Shown here piece by piece: positions 22,060 to 35,209 of a DNA stretch of 64,000 nt. Every line of letters starts with the position of its first letter. Position 1 is the stretch's first letter. The notes beneath the pieces are model-generated. The model saw nothing but the letters and a program-made list of their open reading frames with translations. It searched no databases and was not told the DNA's origin. The position numbers and the translations under genes are program-made. The DNA is from Bromus sterilis (lineage: Eukaryota > Streptophyta > Magnoliopsida > Poales > Poaceae), in contig OX465597.1 of assembly GCA_950022295.1 (NCBI GenBank), positions 62,235,016 through 62,299,015 on the forward strand. Direction: 5' to 3'.

Positions 22060-24414
22060 TCAGTTCTTCTTTACCACCCACATCTTAATGGGTGGTTTCG
22101 AAGTATATGAGGACTGATGAGAACGATGAGACCTAATGGGACGTGAGATGGTGGTATCAGGATAAACAAACGAATAAGCATTCTTATGAGGAGCTTCCCT
22201 GTGGACAAAATATTTAGCTGAGACATAATGATAATCATTTCCGTTTGAGGTATCGTCCTCAGATGATACCCTCAGCTCATTTGCATCTGCATTCACAGGG
22301 AGGTTAGTGATGAGGTCCTTCTGAACCCAGATCTGCTTGACTGGTGGACTGTTCCTGCAGTAAGTTCCGATGTATCTGGCGAATACCTCACCATTGACAT
22401 CTTTAAATAGTTTATAGTTTGAGTCAAATGACTCAATCACCACAACTGAGGAAACAGTATCATAACTAGATAAAGTATAGGGATCCGGAGGAGGCATCTT
22501 TGCCAAAACCCAAGTGGTCTTTGGATATTGTTTAGGTTTCCAGTAAGACCAATCAGCGTTGAGGTTTCGAGTGAACCCGACACCTTCTTTCCTTGGATTC
22601 CTGTTGAGGATCTGTTTCTTGAGGATGTCACAAAGAATCTGATGCCCTTTCAGACTCTTGAACATACTGGTTTCCAGTAGACTCTTCAACCTAGCATTTT
22701 CTTCAGCAATGTCTATGGTATCCTCAGATGAGGGGTTAGATACCACAGAAGCAATTGAAATAACAGAGTCTGAAGACATTGAAGAACTAGGCACAAAAGT
22801 GATACAGTCATGTTCAATGCATTTTAAACAGGGAGGATTAAATCCTTCTTGTGGCATGATGATCTGTTGGGAGAGGAGTGAATCATTTTCTTTCCTCAGG
22901 TCGTCATGAGACATTCTCACACGTTCAAGATCTTGCTTTCTCATGAGAAACTCATGAGCCAGCTTCTCATGATCGGTGAGGAGTGCCTCATGACGACTGA
23001 TTAAGTCATCAAACTTTGACTGAAGAATTTTTGATTCATCAGTCAATTTTTGAGTCTTCGTCATTTCCTCAACCAACATATCATCACTCTTGTTTAGTGA
23101 GGTCTAAATCTTTTCAAGTGCACGTTGTTGCTTAGATGCAAGTTTAGCAAGTTTAGCATAGTTTTCATCAGGTTCTTCATCAGAGGGATCATCAGATGAT
23201 GAGTAAGTAGATACCTTGGAGGACTTAGCCATGAAGCAGAAGGCAGGGGTGGTGTCTTCAACTTCATCATCAACATGTGATGGATCAGATTCCTCAGTGC
23301 TGAAGATTGACTTGGAGACAAGTGACGTGGCAAGAGCCAGACCAGCCACACCCTCAGATTCTTCAGATTCATCTTCCTCAGCATCAGGATCGGAACCAGA
23401 TTCTTCAGAGTCCAATTATTTGCCCAGATATGCGCGAGCCTTACGGGAGTTTTTGTTCCTGTATCCAATAGACTTTGAGGATCTTGAGGACTTATTCTTT
23501 GTCTTTTCATCAGAACTGTCATCTTTCCCTTTCTTCTTCTTCAGTTTAGCTTCCTTTTCCCAAAGAGGACACTCAGCGATGTAATGTCCAGGTTTCTTGC
23601 ATTTGTGGCAGACTCTCTTTCTTGTCTCAACAGATTCATCATCTTTGTTTTTTCTTGAGGAGGATCTTGAGGAATTTCCGAAGCGATTCTTCTTCATGAA
23701 TCTTTGGAATTTTCTGGTGAGGAGTGCAAGTTCCCGGCTGAGGGTTTCAGGATCATCAGAATCAGCCTCAGACTCTTCATCAGAGAACACTTTTCGTGCC
23801 TTAGCTTTTAGCGCGTGGACTTTTGGCGTGGAGCTGTACAAGTCTCGTTTTTCAGAGAGCTTCAGTTCATGAGAATTGAGGCGCTCGAGAATGTCAGCAG
23901 GATCCAGAGTCTTGAAATCAGGCCTTTCTTGAATCATCAGTGATAGGAACTCAAACGAGTCATCTAGAGACCTCAGTAGTTTCTTCACCACCTCATGATC
24001 TGTGATATCAGCGGTACCCAGTGCTTGAAGTTCATTGGATATGTCAGTGAGTCTGTCAAAGGTTTGCTGCACATGCTCGTTGTCTAGCCTCTTGAACCTG
24101 TTGAAGAGACTGCGAAGTGTATCAACTCGAGAGTCTCGTTGAGCAGAGACTCCTTCATTAACTTTTGACAGTCTTGTCCATATCTTCTTTGCAGTATCCA
24201 GACCACTGATACGGTTGAACTGAGCCTTATTGAGGTGGCCGCCAATAATGCTTCGAGCTTTTGCATCAAGCTGACAGTTCTTCTTGACAACTTCAGGAGC
24301 AGTCATCAGAGTAGCTTCAGGAATGCCTTGATCAACAATATCCCACAGGTCCTTATCAATGGCTTCAATATGCATCCACATCTTGTTCTTCCAATAAATC
24401 AGGTGAGTCTTCAA
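22060..24414 (-). pseudogene. E gag
   Basis: One frame of about 785 codons with two internal stops (23416-23418 and 23104-23106). The first part has the Copia gag pattern (YWKNKMWMHIEAIDKDLWDI, then a helical UBN2-type region). A zinc knuckle CHKCKKPGHYIAEC lies near 23570-23620. An acidic Ser/Glu-rich part follows, then a heptad-rich coiled coil near 23080-22880. Such a long gag with a coiled coil fits the SIRE-type lineage. The true start is probably upstream of 24414, since homologous sequence seems to extend past the first ATG. Confidence 0.85.
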
Positions 24415-25378
24415 GGTAGACTCCCGAAACCTTCACAGACTCAGTTCACTCAGGGAAGTCACAATTGCATCTTGACTTCCTCAGACTGATGACTTCTACA
24501 CCGGCTGGAAGATCACAGTCTTCAAGAGTAAAAAGCTTCGGATCACTCGAACCGACTTCCTCAGAAATGCTCAACTACTCAGGCTGGTGGTTTTCCTCAC
24601 TTAGATTCTTCAGTTTCTTCAAGAGGTGGGTTGCTCTCAGATGACTAGTGTCAGTTTTTCTGTCGGAGCAGCCAACCCACAAATGGGGCTGGGGGAGGCT
24701 ATTTATAGCCGGGGAGCAACCCCAGGTGAAAGGACATAAATGCCCATGCATGAAATTACTTCCATACCCACCCTTCGGCCCATTGGATGGATCGGTACCA
24801 GCACTCTCCACGTGACACGTGGCACAGTCGGAACACTCACTCTCTTTCTTCAGGCGAACTACACTGGCAGTTTCCTGACTCCTCAACCGAAGACAAATTC
24901 CTCAGTGTCCTGAAGAACATCGTCTCAGACACCCGAGGAATTGAGCTTATACTGCAGGAGATTTCTCTGGGTTATCTTCAGGATTTCTAATTGAGCACTT
25001 CCTCAGAAATACAGAACTCATTTTCCTAAACCCCTCCGACAGTGCGATGTTTTCCTACGACTCAAGAAGTATAAAAAATCTTAGCAAAGACTACGCTTCA
25101 ACTTATTCTTCAGCGCGAACGTCTTCAGGATCTTGTACAGCTTCAGCTTCAGCCGAACGCTTCAGGATCCTGATTCCTCATAATTTCGCACCACTTCAGT
25201 CTTCAGGAAACACACCGATTTCTTCCATGTTCCTCAACATTTTGGGGGGTCGGCAACGGTGGTTAACCTCATCCTCGGGGACTGTTTTCCTGTGTATATT
25301 TCACAAACACATCAGTCCCTTAACCGGTTTTTTCATCAAATACTCCAAAACCTCAAAGGGGCACTAGATGCACTTACA
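24415..25378 (-). repeat. E 5' LTR and leader
   Basis: The outer edge is 25378 (minus strand TGTAAGTGCATC). Homology with the other LTR covers 24814-25378. The LTR continues inward past a TATA box (24699-24708), but I could not place its inner edge or a primer site: no clear TGGTATCAGAGC is visible on the minus strand. Confidence 0.75.
24699..24708 (-). promoter_or_regulatory. E LTR TATA box
   Basis: Minus-strand CTATAAATAG in the 5' LTR, with transcription expected to start near 24670. The matching part of the 3' LTR has been deleted. Confidence 0.6.
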
Positions 25379-26858
25379 TCCCCCCATATAAAAAATGCTC
25401 CAAAAATCAGGGAAAAATAGATAAAAAATCAGCGTGTCGGAAGCCTCCAGAAACCCGAAGGAGGGCCAAGGGGTCACCACCAGGCGCCCAGGGGCCTGGT
25501 CGCGCCAGGGGGGCGCCTGTACCCCTGGTGGCCCCCCGGCTGCCCCTTCGCCTATTTATTCTCCGTCACAGGAAATTTCCGAAGACAGAACCCTATTTCT
25601 CAATCTCGCCTCTGTTTCGCCGCCGCTGCGCTTCTAAGATCGGGAGCGCCGTCAGGACCCTTCCCGGCATCCTGTCGGAGGGAGGATCGACCTCCGGGAG
25701 CTTCTCCTCCACCACGGACGCTTCCCGGATGTGCCGTGAGTAGTCTACCTTGGACCTTGGGTCTGTGATCAGTAGCTATGTGATGTTCTCCTCCCCTCTT
25801 TGTTCTTCATGGTTTAGACCTCGTGAGATGCCCTACATGATCGAGGCACATATGTAACTCTTCTGTTGTTGCTATGCTGAGTTTGATGGGATCTGATGGA
25901 TTATGAGATTATGTTCAGATAGTGATAGAGTAATATATTCGGTTTTGATCTCATATATTTTAGTTCCTAAGTAATTCTTGCATGTTCTCCGTTGTTGTTT
26001 ATTGCTTTGGCCAAGTGGTAGGTAGTAACTCCAAGAGGGAACGTTCTGCTCGATTGTGGGTACATGCCCCCTGATGACACGCTTGAGTGATAGAAACATG
26101 AGTCTAGGGGGTGTGTTGTGGCCACAAGGGGGAAAACAATGGTGCTTGTAACCGCGGTTGCAAGGATTGTTTACTTTACGCAAAGTTATTTTTAATGCAG
26201 TTGTCTGTTGCTTTGGGTTTACACTTTGGGTGGGGCTCACAACTTAATACAAGCGAGATGTTCTGGATAGATATCTCAAGGTGGATGATTAGTAGTAGAT
26301 GCAGATGGATTTCGGTCTACTTATTTTGGCGTACTGCCCATGCTTATGAGCCTCTTCCTTTCTTTTGTAGCATAGTTAGCATTGCAGTGCATTTATAATC
26401 CTATCAACTGCCCATCTGTAATTTGTTTACCTAGCATAGCAGTCTTATCGTCTTTTGGGAGAGAGACATCACTAGTGAACATCACGGGACCCCAGTCCAT
26501 ATTCTCATCACTGTTTACAAGCTTATTTCCTTTTCAGTATTTACTTTCAGTTGCTATCATTATCATTATCCCTTGTGTGTTTGACCCTTTGTAAACAACA
26601 AGACCGGAGAGATTGACAACCTCTCTGAACTTCGTTGGGAGCAAAGTTAATTGTACTGTGTGCAGGTCCAGGTCAAGGAAGCAACGTTTGTCGTAATCGG
26701 AGCCATTGCTTTCTTGCCACCTACTTATCATCGCCGGAGTCCTACGGGAGACAAACCCTATCCTCTACATAGGGGAAATTTGCTGCTATCCTACATCTCA
26801 CCTTCCACTTGGGGTAACCAACGAAGGGCAAGAAGCCATTACCACTTCCATGCCATCA
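25379..26858 (+). repeat. A2 5' LTR, 5'-truncated
   Basis: Matches the 3' LTR at 35210-36845 from its TTTTCCCC(T)ATATAAAA segment onward, ending GCCATCA at 26858. The first about 185 bases are absent. Confidence 0.88.
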
Positions 26859-26868
26859 AGAAAATTTC

Positions 26869-26886
26869 TGGTGCCGTTGTCGGGGA
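26869..26886 (+). other. A2 primer binding site (tRNA-Asp type)
   Basis: TGGTGCCGTTGTCGGGGA, 10 bases after the LTR. It differs from the A1 site by two C-to-T changes, as expected from mutation at methylated C. Confidence 0.8.
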
Positions 26887-27031
26887 CTCCGAGTGATAAG
26901 ATAGGGGATTTGCCCACTACCTTTTACCTTTACTTTTTAGTCTTGTTAGTTTACCTTTCAGTTTTTTATCTTCGTGTCCTTTATCAAAAATCCAAAAAAA
27001 ATTGTATGTCTAGTTCCTTACTTGCCAATCA

Positions 27032-28214
27032 ATGTCTGACTTCTTTGAAACCAAATCTTATTGGCATGAAGGATTCACCGAGGATCAAAAAAAGTGGTAC
27101 AAGGAACACCGCTTGTCTCAAAAGGGGATACATTTATGGAAACAAATACATCATTTGTATGAGTATGCTAGAAACTTGTGCTCAATATATAATATATCTT
27201 TCTGCATGGGATGAATCTTGTTGCTTTATGAGGCACAAACACCTTGCTTTCCAATGTGAGTACAATGATGATGAAACCTTAGCTTCTTATGCTAAGAGAA
27301 ACTATGATTTTTATTATGAAGAGGAAATAGAAGAATTTATTGCTTATAAGGGTGCCTATGAAATTACTTCTCTTCTTAAAAATACTGATGATGCCCCTTA
27401 CAAATCTGAGAGTCTTGCTATACTTAACTATTGTTTGGAAAATTACGATGCAAATTATTATATTATAGATCATCTTGAGAGAATCTCTCCCCCAAAGGAA
27501 GAGACTAATTATTTGCAGGACTCTATGGAAGAAGAAATTGTTGAACCTGAAAGCTCCTTGGATGAAAAAGAGGAGGAGAGTGACGAACAAAAGGAGGAAG
27601 AATGGAACCATCCACGTCTACCTTCTAATGAGAGTAACTCTTTGACTCTTACCTTATATGAGTGTTATGACCCCATGGATTCTTTTGGAATATCCCTTTT
27701 TGATGAAGTTGATGCCTTCTATGCTTATGGTCGTGATGCCACTATGGATGATGCTTACAGAGATAAAATTGCTATAGTTCCTCATGCTAATCATGAAATT
27801 TTTGCTATTGCACCCACACTTGATTGTCCTATTATCCTTTTGAAATCTCCAACTCATATTCCGGAGAATTTTGCTCTTATCAAGGCTCAATGTGATGGAT
27901 TGCATTTACCTTATAATCCTAAAGACCGTGTTGAAAACTATACACGTGTTCTTGTAGGTCATGAACAATATGATTTATGTGATAGTTATATTCTTGATGT
28001 TTTTCATGATGCTACTGAAAACTACTTTGAGAGGGGAAAGTTTGGTTGTAGAAACTTCCATGTTACAAAAACACCTCTCTTTTCGTTGAAAGTTTTTAAG
28101 TTGTTCTTGTTCCATCTTCCTATGCATTTCACTTTGTGCTTCTTTGATTTATTTTCTTACGAGGTGCCTATGCATAGGAAGTGGGTTAGGCTTAAATATG
28201 TTTCATATTTTTAA
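27032..28214 (+). pseudogene. A2 conserved ORF of unknown function, frameshifted
   Basis: The start ATG at 27032 (MSDFFET...) is open for 60 codons. An extra base near 27208 relative to A1 then shifts the frame, and the rest reads on from about 27211 to a TAA at 28212-28214. Visible parts are a short Trp/Tyr/His-rich start, an FMRHKHLAFQCEY motif, an acidic Glu/Asp stretch near 27520-27610, and the conserved C-terminal block LCDSYI, TENYFERGKFG, PMHRKWVRLK. It ends about 25 codons earlier than A1 because of a small deletion. No known domain recognised. A longer frame starting at 26706 crosses the primer site and is not the gene. Confidence 0.65.
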
Positions 28215-28900
28215 TGCTCTCTTTTGCTTCAAATTCTTATTCTTATGAGAGCACCTTTTATAATCTTCATGCCTAGCTGAAAGGCGTATAAGAAAGCGCT
28301 TGTTGGGAGGCAACCCAAGATGTTTTTACTTATATTTTTAGCTTTGTGCCAAGTTATAGCCTCATATGACAAGTGAACTGAAAGTTGTGACAATGAATCC
28401 AGAAAACAGATTTTGTCCTCATGACGGGAAAAATCAGATAAAATCACCAGTTCATCTTCTTGAGCTGAATTTTTTACACAGAGTGCTCTATACAATCACG
28501 GAACTTTCTTATGTTCTGAGTTTTTTTATTTGAGTTGCAGAAGTACCCCTAAAAAATTCTTTACTACCTTCTGTTCTGTTTTTCGCAGATTCTGCCACGT
28601 TTTGTCTCTCCTAACTTTTGCAAACCTTAAGCTTTCTTATTATTTGCAAAACCTTTTGGAAATCTTGATAAACACTAGATCTTCAAGAATATCTTTATAT
28701 CCAGTAGGGAAAAATTATTTATTAATGGTATTAACCTCTCTAATCAGCTTATGATCAGTTATGTATGAAGGGAGTTTTCAAGTGTGCGATGGAAGATGAT
28801 GAAAGAAGATTCGGGAGTGTCAAGCGCTCAAGCTTGGGGATGCCCCCATGCATCCCCAAAAAATATTCAAGAAGACTCAAGCGTCTAAGCTTGGGGATGC
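28215..28900 (+). other. A2 non-coding region before G
   Basis: About 690 bases without a gene. Near 28830-28900 it holds two AAGCTTGGGGATGC polypurine-like copies; the second is split by G. Confidence 0.7.
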
Positions 28901-31900
28901 TGTGACGCCCCCAAAATCAATCTGTGTATAGTAATCATACACGCATGGTACACGGCTGAGATTAGGGTGCCACGATGAGAATATCATAGCACAACACTAA
29001 ACACAAAAGGATAAACAAATATGTTACAATAAAAAGGGGGTCGCACGGACCCGAATACATAAGTTATACAAGCCATAATATCTGAGTACAGACATAATTA
29101 GTCAAGTTTTGCCTTAAGAAGGCTAGCACAAATAACATCAGAGATACAGATCGAAAAGGCAAGGCCTCCTGCCTGGGAGCCTCCGAAACTACTCCTGGTC
29201 CTGGTCAGCGGGAGTCTCGACGTAGTAGTATCCGCCTCCGGGGTACTCCTGCTCCTGGGCTCCAACGTCGACTGCAGCGGCCGATCAGGAAAACATAAAG
29301 GGGGGAAATAAAGCAAAGGTGAGTATCTAGCATACCCGCGAGTCTTACGTCCGCTACTAAGCATTTATGCATTTGTATCAAATGGAAAGGGGAGGCTGTA
29401 TATAGTGGACTGCAAGATAGAAATCAGACTAAGGGTAAGAAGCTAGGCCTATTGAAGACTAGCATCTTCTGACGTGTCTTGCAGCATGAGAAGAGAAACA
29501 GCCAACAGTTCAATAACATGAATGTAATAACAATTGAGCAGAAGTAGCTGCAGCATTGTATAATAGTAAGTTGTAATGATTAATAATAATAATGCCTCCG
29601 AGTTCCCTTCCTCGACTCCCTGCGAGGAAGAAGACCCGGAATCATACAGTTTAATAGTAGTAGTTTGTAGTGGTAAGATCCAGCTTCAGCATAAAGCGTC
29701 CTGTTACCGTGGACACGGCTATTCGAATAGATTAATCTTCCCTACAGGGGTGCACTGGCGCGACTCTACGACGCTCGGATCTCCAGGGTGGCGTACACCT
29801 TGTCAGGGAACACCCCACCGAAGCTATCCGACACAAAGCAGCCCATCCTTCGGCAATCAACAGAGAGGTCATCCGCCGAACTATATCCTATGTACGCCGG
29901 GCTTTGGACCCTAACCGGAACGTACTCCTGCACGGTGCGTGACTGGCCGGTGAAGCAAAAATCAAAGCAAATACAAATACACCGCTCTAGCAAGAGAAGA
30001 CAACACCACTTCCCGGCAATCAGCCCCACGATACTGCTGACGTCTGAAGACCCTCGAACGAGACTACGATGCAGGGGAGCCCACACTCCTTATCCCACGT
30101 GTAGGTAGTGCGTACAAGCCAAAAGGCTACTCAAGACATCCGCCGAACCATTTAGCATTTTAATTAACCTGCGTGACAACCATTATCGTTGCTACGACTT
30201 AACTGACCTGCGAACAACGACAGCAGTCAGGACCACCAGTACATCGGTGCCTGCCCTGTCGTCCCACCAAGTCTCTGCGGTTACCAACAAGGTGAACCGT
30301 CTCCTTACCTTGTCTCGCGTGTTCTCTTGGTAGAGCTCGACTTTCGTGGTTTGATAACTCTCGCGAGATACGAGCAGGGGCCAATCACGCCAGTAACGTC
30401 GGTCGTACCCTCCCTGTCGTTCCCGACGATATACCGCTCGCGGGCACCGTTGGGTCGCCCGACTTCTTACCTTACGGACAACCGTGCTCAGGTACCTAGA
30501 GCGGCTATACAGAGTCATCAACGAGTAGAGTACAAGGATTACTCCTTGATAGCTCACACTTGATGGTGGCTCGGCAGAGCCAAGCTAGGGGGCCTTAGGC
30601 CTTGTCTGCATTGTACCGTACCTGTGCAGTTGTATATATTGTATCTGTGTTCACTCCCCTGAGTGGTCACGACCCGCTATCTAATCCTAACTAACAATGC
30701 GCAGGGCTTACTGCTGAATATAATACATAATTATAATAGGCAGCATAGGATAAAGGAGGTACATCAAGGGCGACAAAAACAGGCTATGCAATTGAATAGG
30801 ATTGTAATGTAGCAGCAGGAGTAACAATGCCTAGTGCAAGAAAGTACGGAATGGTAGGCGATATCTGGGGAAGAGAATGGCTCTGCTTGCCTGGAAGCTT
30901 GACGGTAGGGGTAGGTTCATCGACGAAGTAGTTGTACCCGACAGCAGTGTAGTCGGCGGTAGCAGCGGGGTCTACCGGAGATAAGGGGGGGAAGAAACAG
31001 TAAATACAAAGCAAGCAATGCAAACCTATGAATGACATGGCAAATGTATCGATGTCGGTGTTCTAACGCAGTACGATGTATCAAGATCGGAGCGGGAATT
31101 CATCCGGGGATGATCTGCCAGCTCCGGGTGATTACCGGAAAGGGTGTCCAGCGGGGGAAGATATCATGCCGGAGGTGTCGTGGACACCCGACAAACATAA
31201 GGGGTGAGTATCCGTGTTAGTTGAACCATTCTGAACAACATTCGTGTTCGGAATAAATTCATCCGGATACTTTGACAGTACCGGACAAATCATCGGACAA
31301 ACGGCCCGAAGGGGCGATGTCGATGTTTGTTGTGTTAGAGGGGTGTGGTGGGTATACGGATAGCGTATCCGTATTCGTTATATTTTTCTGATCAATTTTG
31401 ATGTATAAAGTTTTTGAATCTGAATTACGGTTTAAAAGATAATTAATTTCAAAGTTTTAATCATTTTAAAAGTTTTTCTGAATTTAATTTATTAATTAAA
31501 TAACAACATTATCCATAGAGAGTTGACTGGTCAAACCTGACAAGTGGGGCCTACTGACCAGTGGGTCCCACATGTCAGCCTCATATATAATAAAAACATT
31601 TTAATTTAATTAAGAGAAGTGGGGCCCAGTTGTCATACTAACATGTTATAATTAATTTGTTTTAATTTACCCAGGGATTACTATATGGCCTGGACCCACA
31701 TGTCATAGACACTACACAGCTAACAGTTTAGTTATCTTTTAAATAGGTGCTTAAGTGAGGCGGGACCCATATGTTAGTGGGTTAGGAGTGGGTTAGTGCT
31801 AACAGGGGATTAGCCTAGGCTAGTTCACGCGTGCCCACACCGGCGAACAGAGGCACGTCGGGGAGGCGTGGCCGGCCCGGAGGGAATATAGCGGTGAGGG

Positions 31901-33075
31901 GCGGCGGCCGGAGCGGGCACAGGGGCGTGGCCACGCGCGTGCGTGCACCCGCATGACAGGGGAACGCGGTCGGAGCGTGCTGGCGCGGCTAGTCTCGGCA
32001 TGGAGGTCGGCGGCGGCAGGGGACACGGCGAGGGCTATGGTGGCACATTTACAGGGGAAACTTGAGCGATCGAGCGGGAAGCTCACTGGGAGGCGGCAGG
32101 GGAGCTCGGGGAGGCGCGAGGAGCTTCGGGGCGGCCGGAATCAAAGCCGATTGCCGGCGGCTGGATGTAGGAGACGGCGACGATTCCCAGCGCAGAGAGG
32201 CTCCCGGCGATGGACGACGGCATGGGGCGAGGTAGTCGTCCGCGGGGGCGCTGCTGGACACGTCGGAGCGTCCTATTGCCGTAGTTGGCCGCGTCGACGC
32301 GGAGGGGGTGACGACGGCGCCGCTCGAGGTCGGGCGGGAGGAACATAGGGCGAGGGGGTTCGAGATCTAGGAGGCGGGGGTGCTAGGGTTTCCGCCGAGG
32401 GTGCTCAGCCGCTCTTGTAGGCCGCCGGGGGGGTCGTGGATGAGCGCCACGGAGGGGGGGGGCTCGCCGGTGGCAGCGGGGATGCTCGCCACGCCCTCCC
32501 CTATACGGAGGTTGAAGAAAGGGGCGTGGGCTGGGCCACCGTGGGGGGAAGGGAAGGGGGCTGGCCTGGTGGGCTTTGCCCCCAGGCGTAGTTTAGGGTT
32601 TTATCTATTTTTTTGTTTTTTTCTTTTCCTTTACTGTTTGTATTTAATTTATTTTTCTACCTATATAATTTTTTTCAACATGAAAATGGTTTGTATAATT
32701 GTATTACACCATGTAAGCATACCACAAAAAGTTTGGGGCTTTTCAAAAAAGTTTTGCTATTTGTTTTTGTGTTGCAACTATTAATTGGTGTTGTTTTGCT
32801 AGTTGTTTGAATTGTTTGATTTTTCCAGTGGCATAATAAAATACCATAACCACATGGGCATAGCCCACTAATTATTTGTGATTTAAGAAAAGTGGTTGCA
32901 TAATTTTTTGACAAGTTTTATTTCCACTTATTTTTAATATTCATCCAAAGGCATTTTGGGTTTGTTTGGAATCAAAGATGAACAAGGCATGATCAAGGTG
33001 ATTAGAGACTTGCTAATCACAGAGGTTTGATCATTAGCAAAAGTTTTACTGATGCCTGACACTGAGGGTGTTACA
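28901..33075 (-). mobile_element. G: solo LTR of a large Gypsy family
   Basis: Starts TGTGACGCCCCC and ends GGTGTTACA, flanked by GATGC (28896-28900) and GATGT (33076-33080), a 5-bp duplication with one transition. No internal domain is present. It interrupts a palindrome that is uninterrupted in A1 and B, which confirms the boundaries. Its layout (AT-rich outer parts, GC-rich part 31800-32590, CTATTCGAATAG palindrome at 29719-29730) follows that of C's LTRs, read on the same plus strand. As C's sense is minus, G's probably is too. Confidence 0.85.
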
Positions 33076-35194
33076 GATGTCCCCGTGCATCCCCTTCTCC
33101 ATCAACAATCATCAGTTTGTCCTTCGTCTCAAAATATTTTTTATCGCTTCATGCGTTATGTGCTATGCTTGGAGCGTCTCGCTCTTAGGTTTTATTTTTA
33201 GTTTTCTTTAGCTTTGCTTGCTGTTCATAACAAGTTAGACCCCATCTTACTTTTCGTGGGAGAGAAACACGCTCCACTTTCAAAATCTAGAACACATCAT
33301 AGGATTCTTCATTGCCTATCTTTTTGCTGTTGTGTGTTCTTTATCTTTTCATAGCTACTGCCATGTTTAGTTTTAGTCTTAGTTTGTCTTTAGCAAGAGC
33401 CTTGGCTTTGGTTTAGTTTGTTGCTGTAACTCTCTTTAGTTTTCATGTTTATCTAGTTAAGAGAGTTGGTTGTTGCACTGAGTTATGTCTTGTCTTGAGA
33501 GTAGGTAATTGAGGTTGCTATTTAATTTTAGTAGTAACTTGCAATATTTTTGAGGTATTGATGTGAGTAATGTTTGAACTTTTGGTGTAAGAGATCTAGC
33601 CTATTAGTGATAGGTGTCGTATTTTGAGCAATCCGTGTTTATTTTCAAAAACCTACAAAACTAGTTGAGAACTCTAGCTACTAGATGGATCGCTAATCTT
33701 TGGAGGGATCGAATATTAGAGTACACTCTCGTACCATGATTCGAGGATGCGCAAGGATAACCAAACCCCCATACACTCCTCCTCGGCGTACTTGTCTCTT
33801 TGTGAACCTCCTTATTAGATTGAGAGTTACAGATAATATGTGCATGAGTTCTTCGAACTAATGTAAGTATTGAAAGTTGAAACTTCCACCTCCTCATATT
33901 TGCTAGCCTCTCCTGTGTCGTGCATTACCTCCTTCTCACTCCGAGAGTTGGCGTCGACCTTTGCCGGTACATCCAAACCCTTGGCATGATACGCTCTGTC
34001 ATCATGAACCTCCTTATATCCTTTCTCAAAACAGCCACCATACCTACCTATCAAGGCATTTTCATAGCCTTTCCGAGATATATTGCCATGCAACATCCAC
34101 CTCTTCATGACTTGATCTTCATGTCATACATGTTCCTGCTACACTAGCAGCGACATACATTGCATACATCATGATAGCTACATCTTTATGATTTGAGTAC
34201 CTTGTAAAGTGTGGAAGATCTTCTATACCCTCTTGTAAAATAGAGTGTTGCCCTTAAGTGAGGAAAAGATCCCAAAGTGGACAAAATAAAAGATCCCAAA
34301 GAGGACAAATGAGAGTCAAATAGAAAGAGCCATTGAGGCCACCAAAAAAATGCAAAAAAAAGAAAAAAAAGAAATAAAAAGAAATAAAAAGAGAAAAAGG
34401 GGCAAAACTACTATCCTTTTGAAAGATCCACACTAGTACTCCCTCTTATCCTTGTACTCCATAGAGATGATCATGCATATAGCTATGTGGGGACCTTCAC
34501 ACTATAGAACTTGGCTTGCATATTCCAAGGATGAGCCTTCTGAAAAGAGCTCTAGGTCTTCATGAGGGAGCAAGTTAGATGCACCCCCACTAGTTCCATT
34601 GGAGAGCTTTTCAGCTCATATGTGCATCTGTTGCATGGCAATCCCTACTCCTCACATCATATCTATCATTTGGCCATCTCGCCTATGATTGTCCTCATTG
34701 AGTGAGCCTTTCTCACCCTTTTTTGTCTTCCTCCTCCACCATATTTCTCTCTTTGCCATCCTAAGTGTCAACTCTCATGCTTACGCTCATCCATTGCATG
34801 AGTTCTCAAAATATCGAAAAGGAGTGGATCAAATTGACTTGTACCTGGCTAGTGGTTTGGGGACGAGTCAAGATAATATTCCAAAGAAGACCAAGTGTGA
34901 AACTTTAGTAGATTGAGTTCTCAACACAAAAATACTTTTTCTTCTCGTATTCCCTATCCCCCTTCTTGCACGCAAACACCATCTGGAGACATTCGAGTCA
35001 CGGACAGCAAGAGCTCTTGCACCTAATGTTCTTTCGTTGCTTGTTTCAATGCTAATATATACTCTTGCATGTTATGACTTGAATTGAATTGCATACCTTG
35101 GTTTCTTTAATTTCAAAGTCCTTATATGGTTGCTAGCATGTCACCACAGAAATTATGCCTGTTATCATTTACCTACTCGAGGACGAGCATGATT
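33076..35194 (+). other. A2 non-coding internal region after G
   Basis: About 2.1 kb equivalent to 847-2830 of A1 reversed. No supportable gene; long A-rich run near 34345-34400. Confidence 0.7.
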
Positions 35195-35209
35195 TAAGCT
35201 TGGGGATGT
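35195..35209 (+). other. A2 polypurine tract
   Basis: TAAGCTTGGGGATGT directly before the 3' LTR start at 35210. Confidence 0.75.

Larger units (their letters stand above)
6316..25378 (-). mobile_element. E: Copia LTR retrotransposon with envelope-like ORF
   Basis: On the minus strand the order is 5' LTR (right end), gag with coiled coil and zinc knuckle, protease, integrase, RT, RNase H, an envelope-like ORF, polypurine tract and a truncated 3' LTR (6316-6885). Integrase before RT is the Copia order. The long gag and third ORF resemble the SIRE/Maximus lineage (inference). F (7444-14181) is inserted in it, leaving about 12.3 kb of E. The right terminus is intact (minus strand TGTAAGTGCATC...). 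The left LTR is cut, so no target duplication remains. Confidence 0.9.

Noticed and set aside
26706..28214. 502-codon frame across A2's LTR end and primer site
   Set aside because: It crosses the LTR and primer site and uses the wrong frame at the start; the natural start is the ATG at 27032, matched by A1's.
29098..32784. Assorted ORFs up to 134 codons inside solo LTR G
   Set aside because: Short, on both strands, concentrated in the GC-rich part; no domain or homologue recognised.
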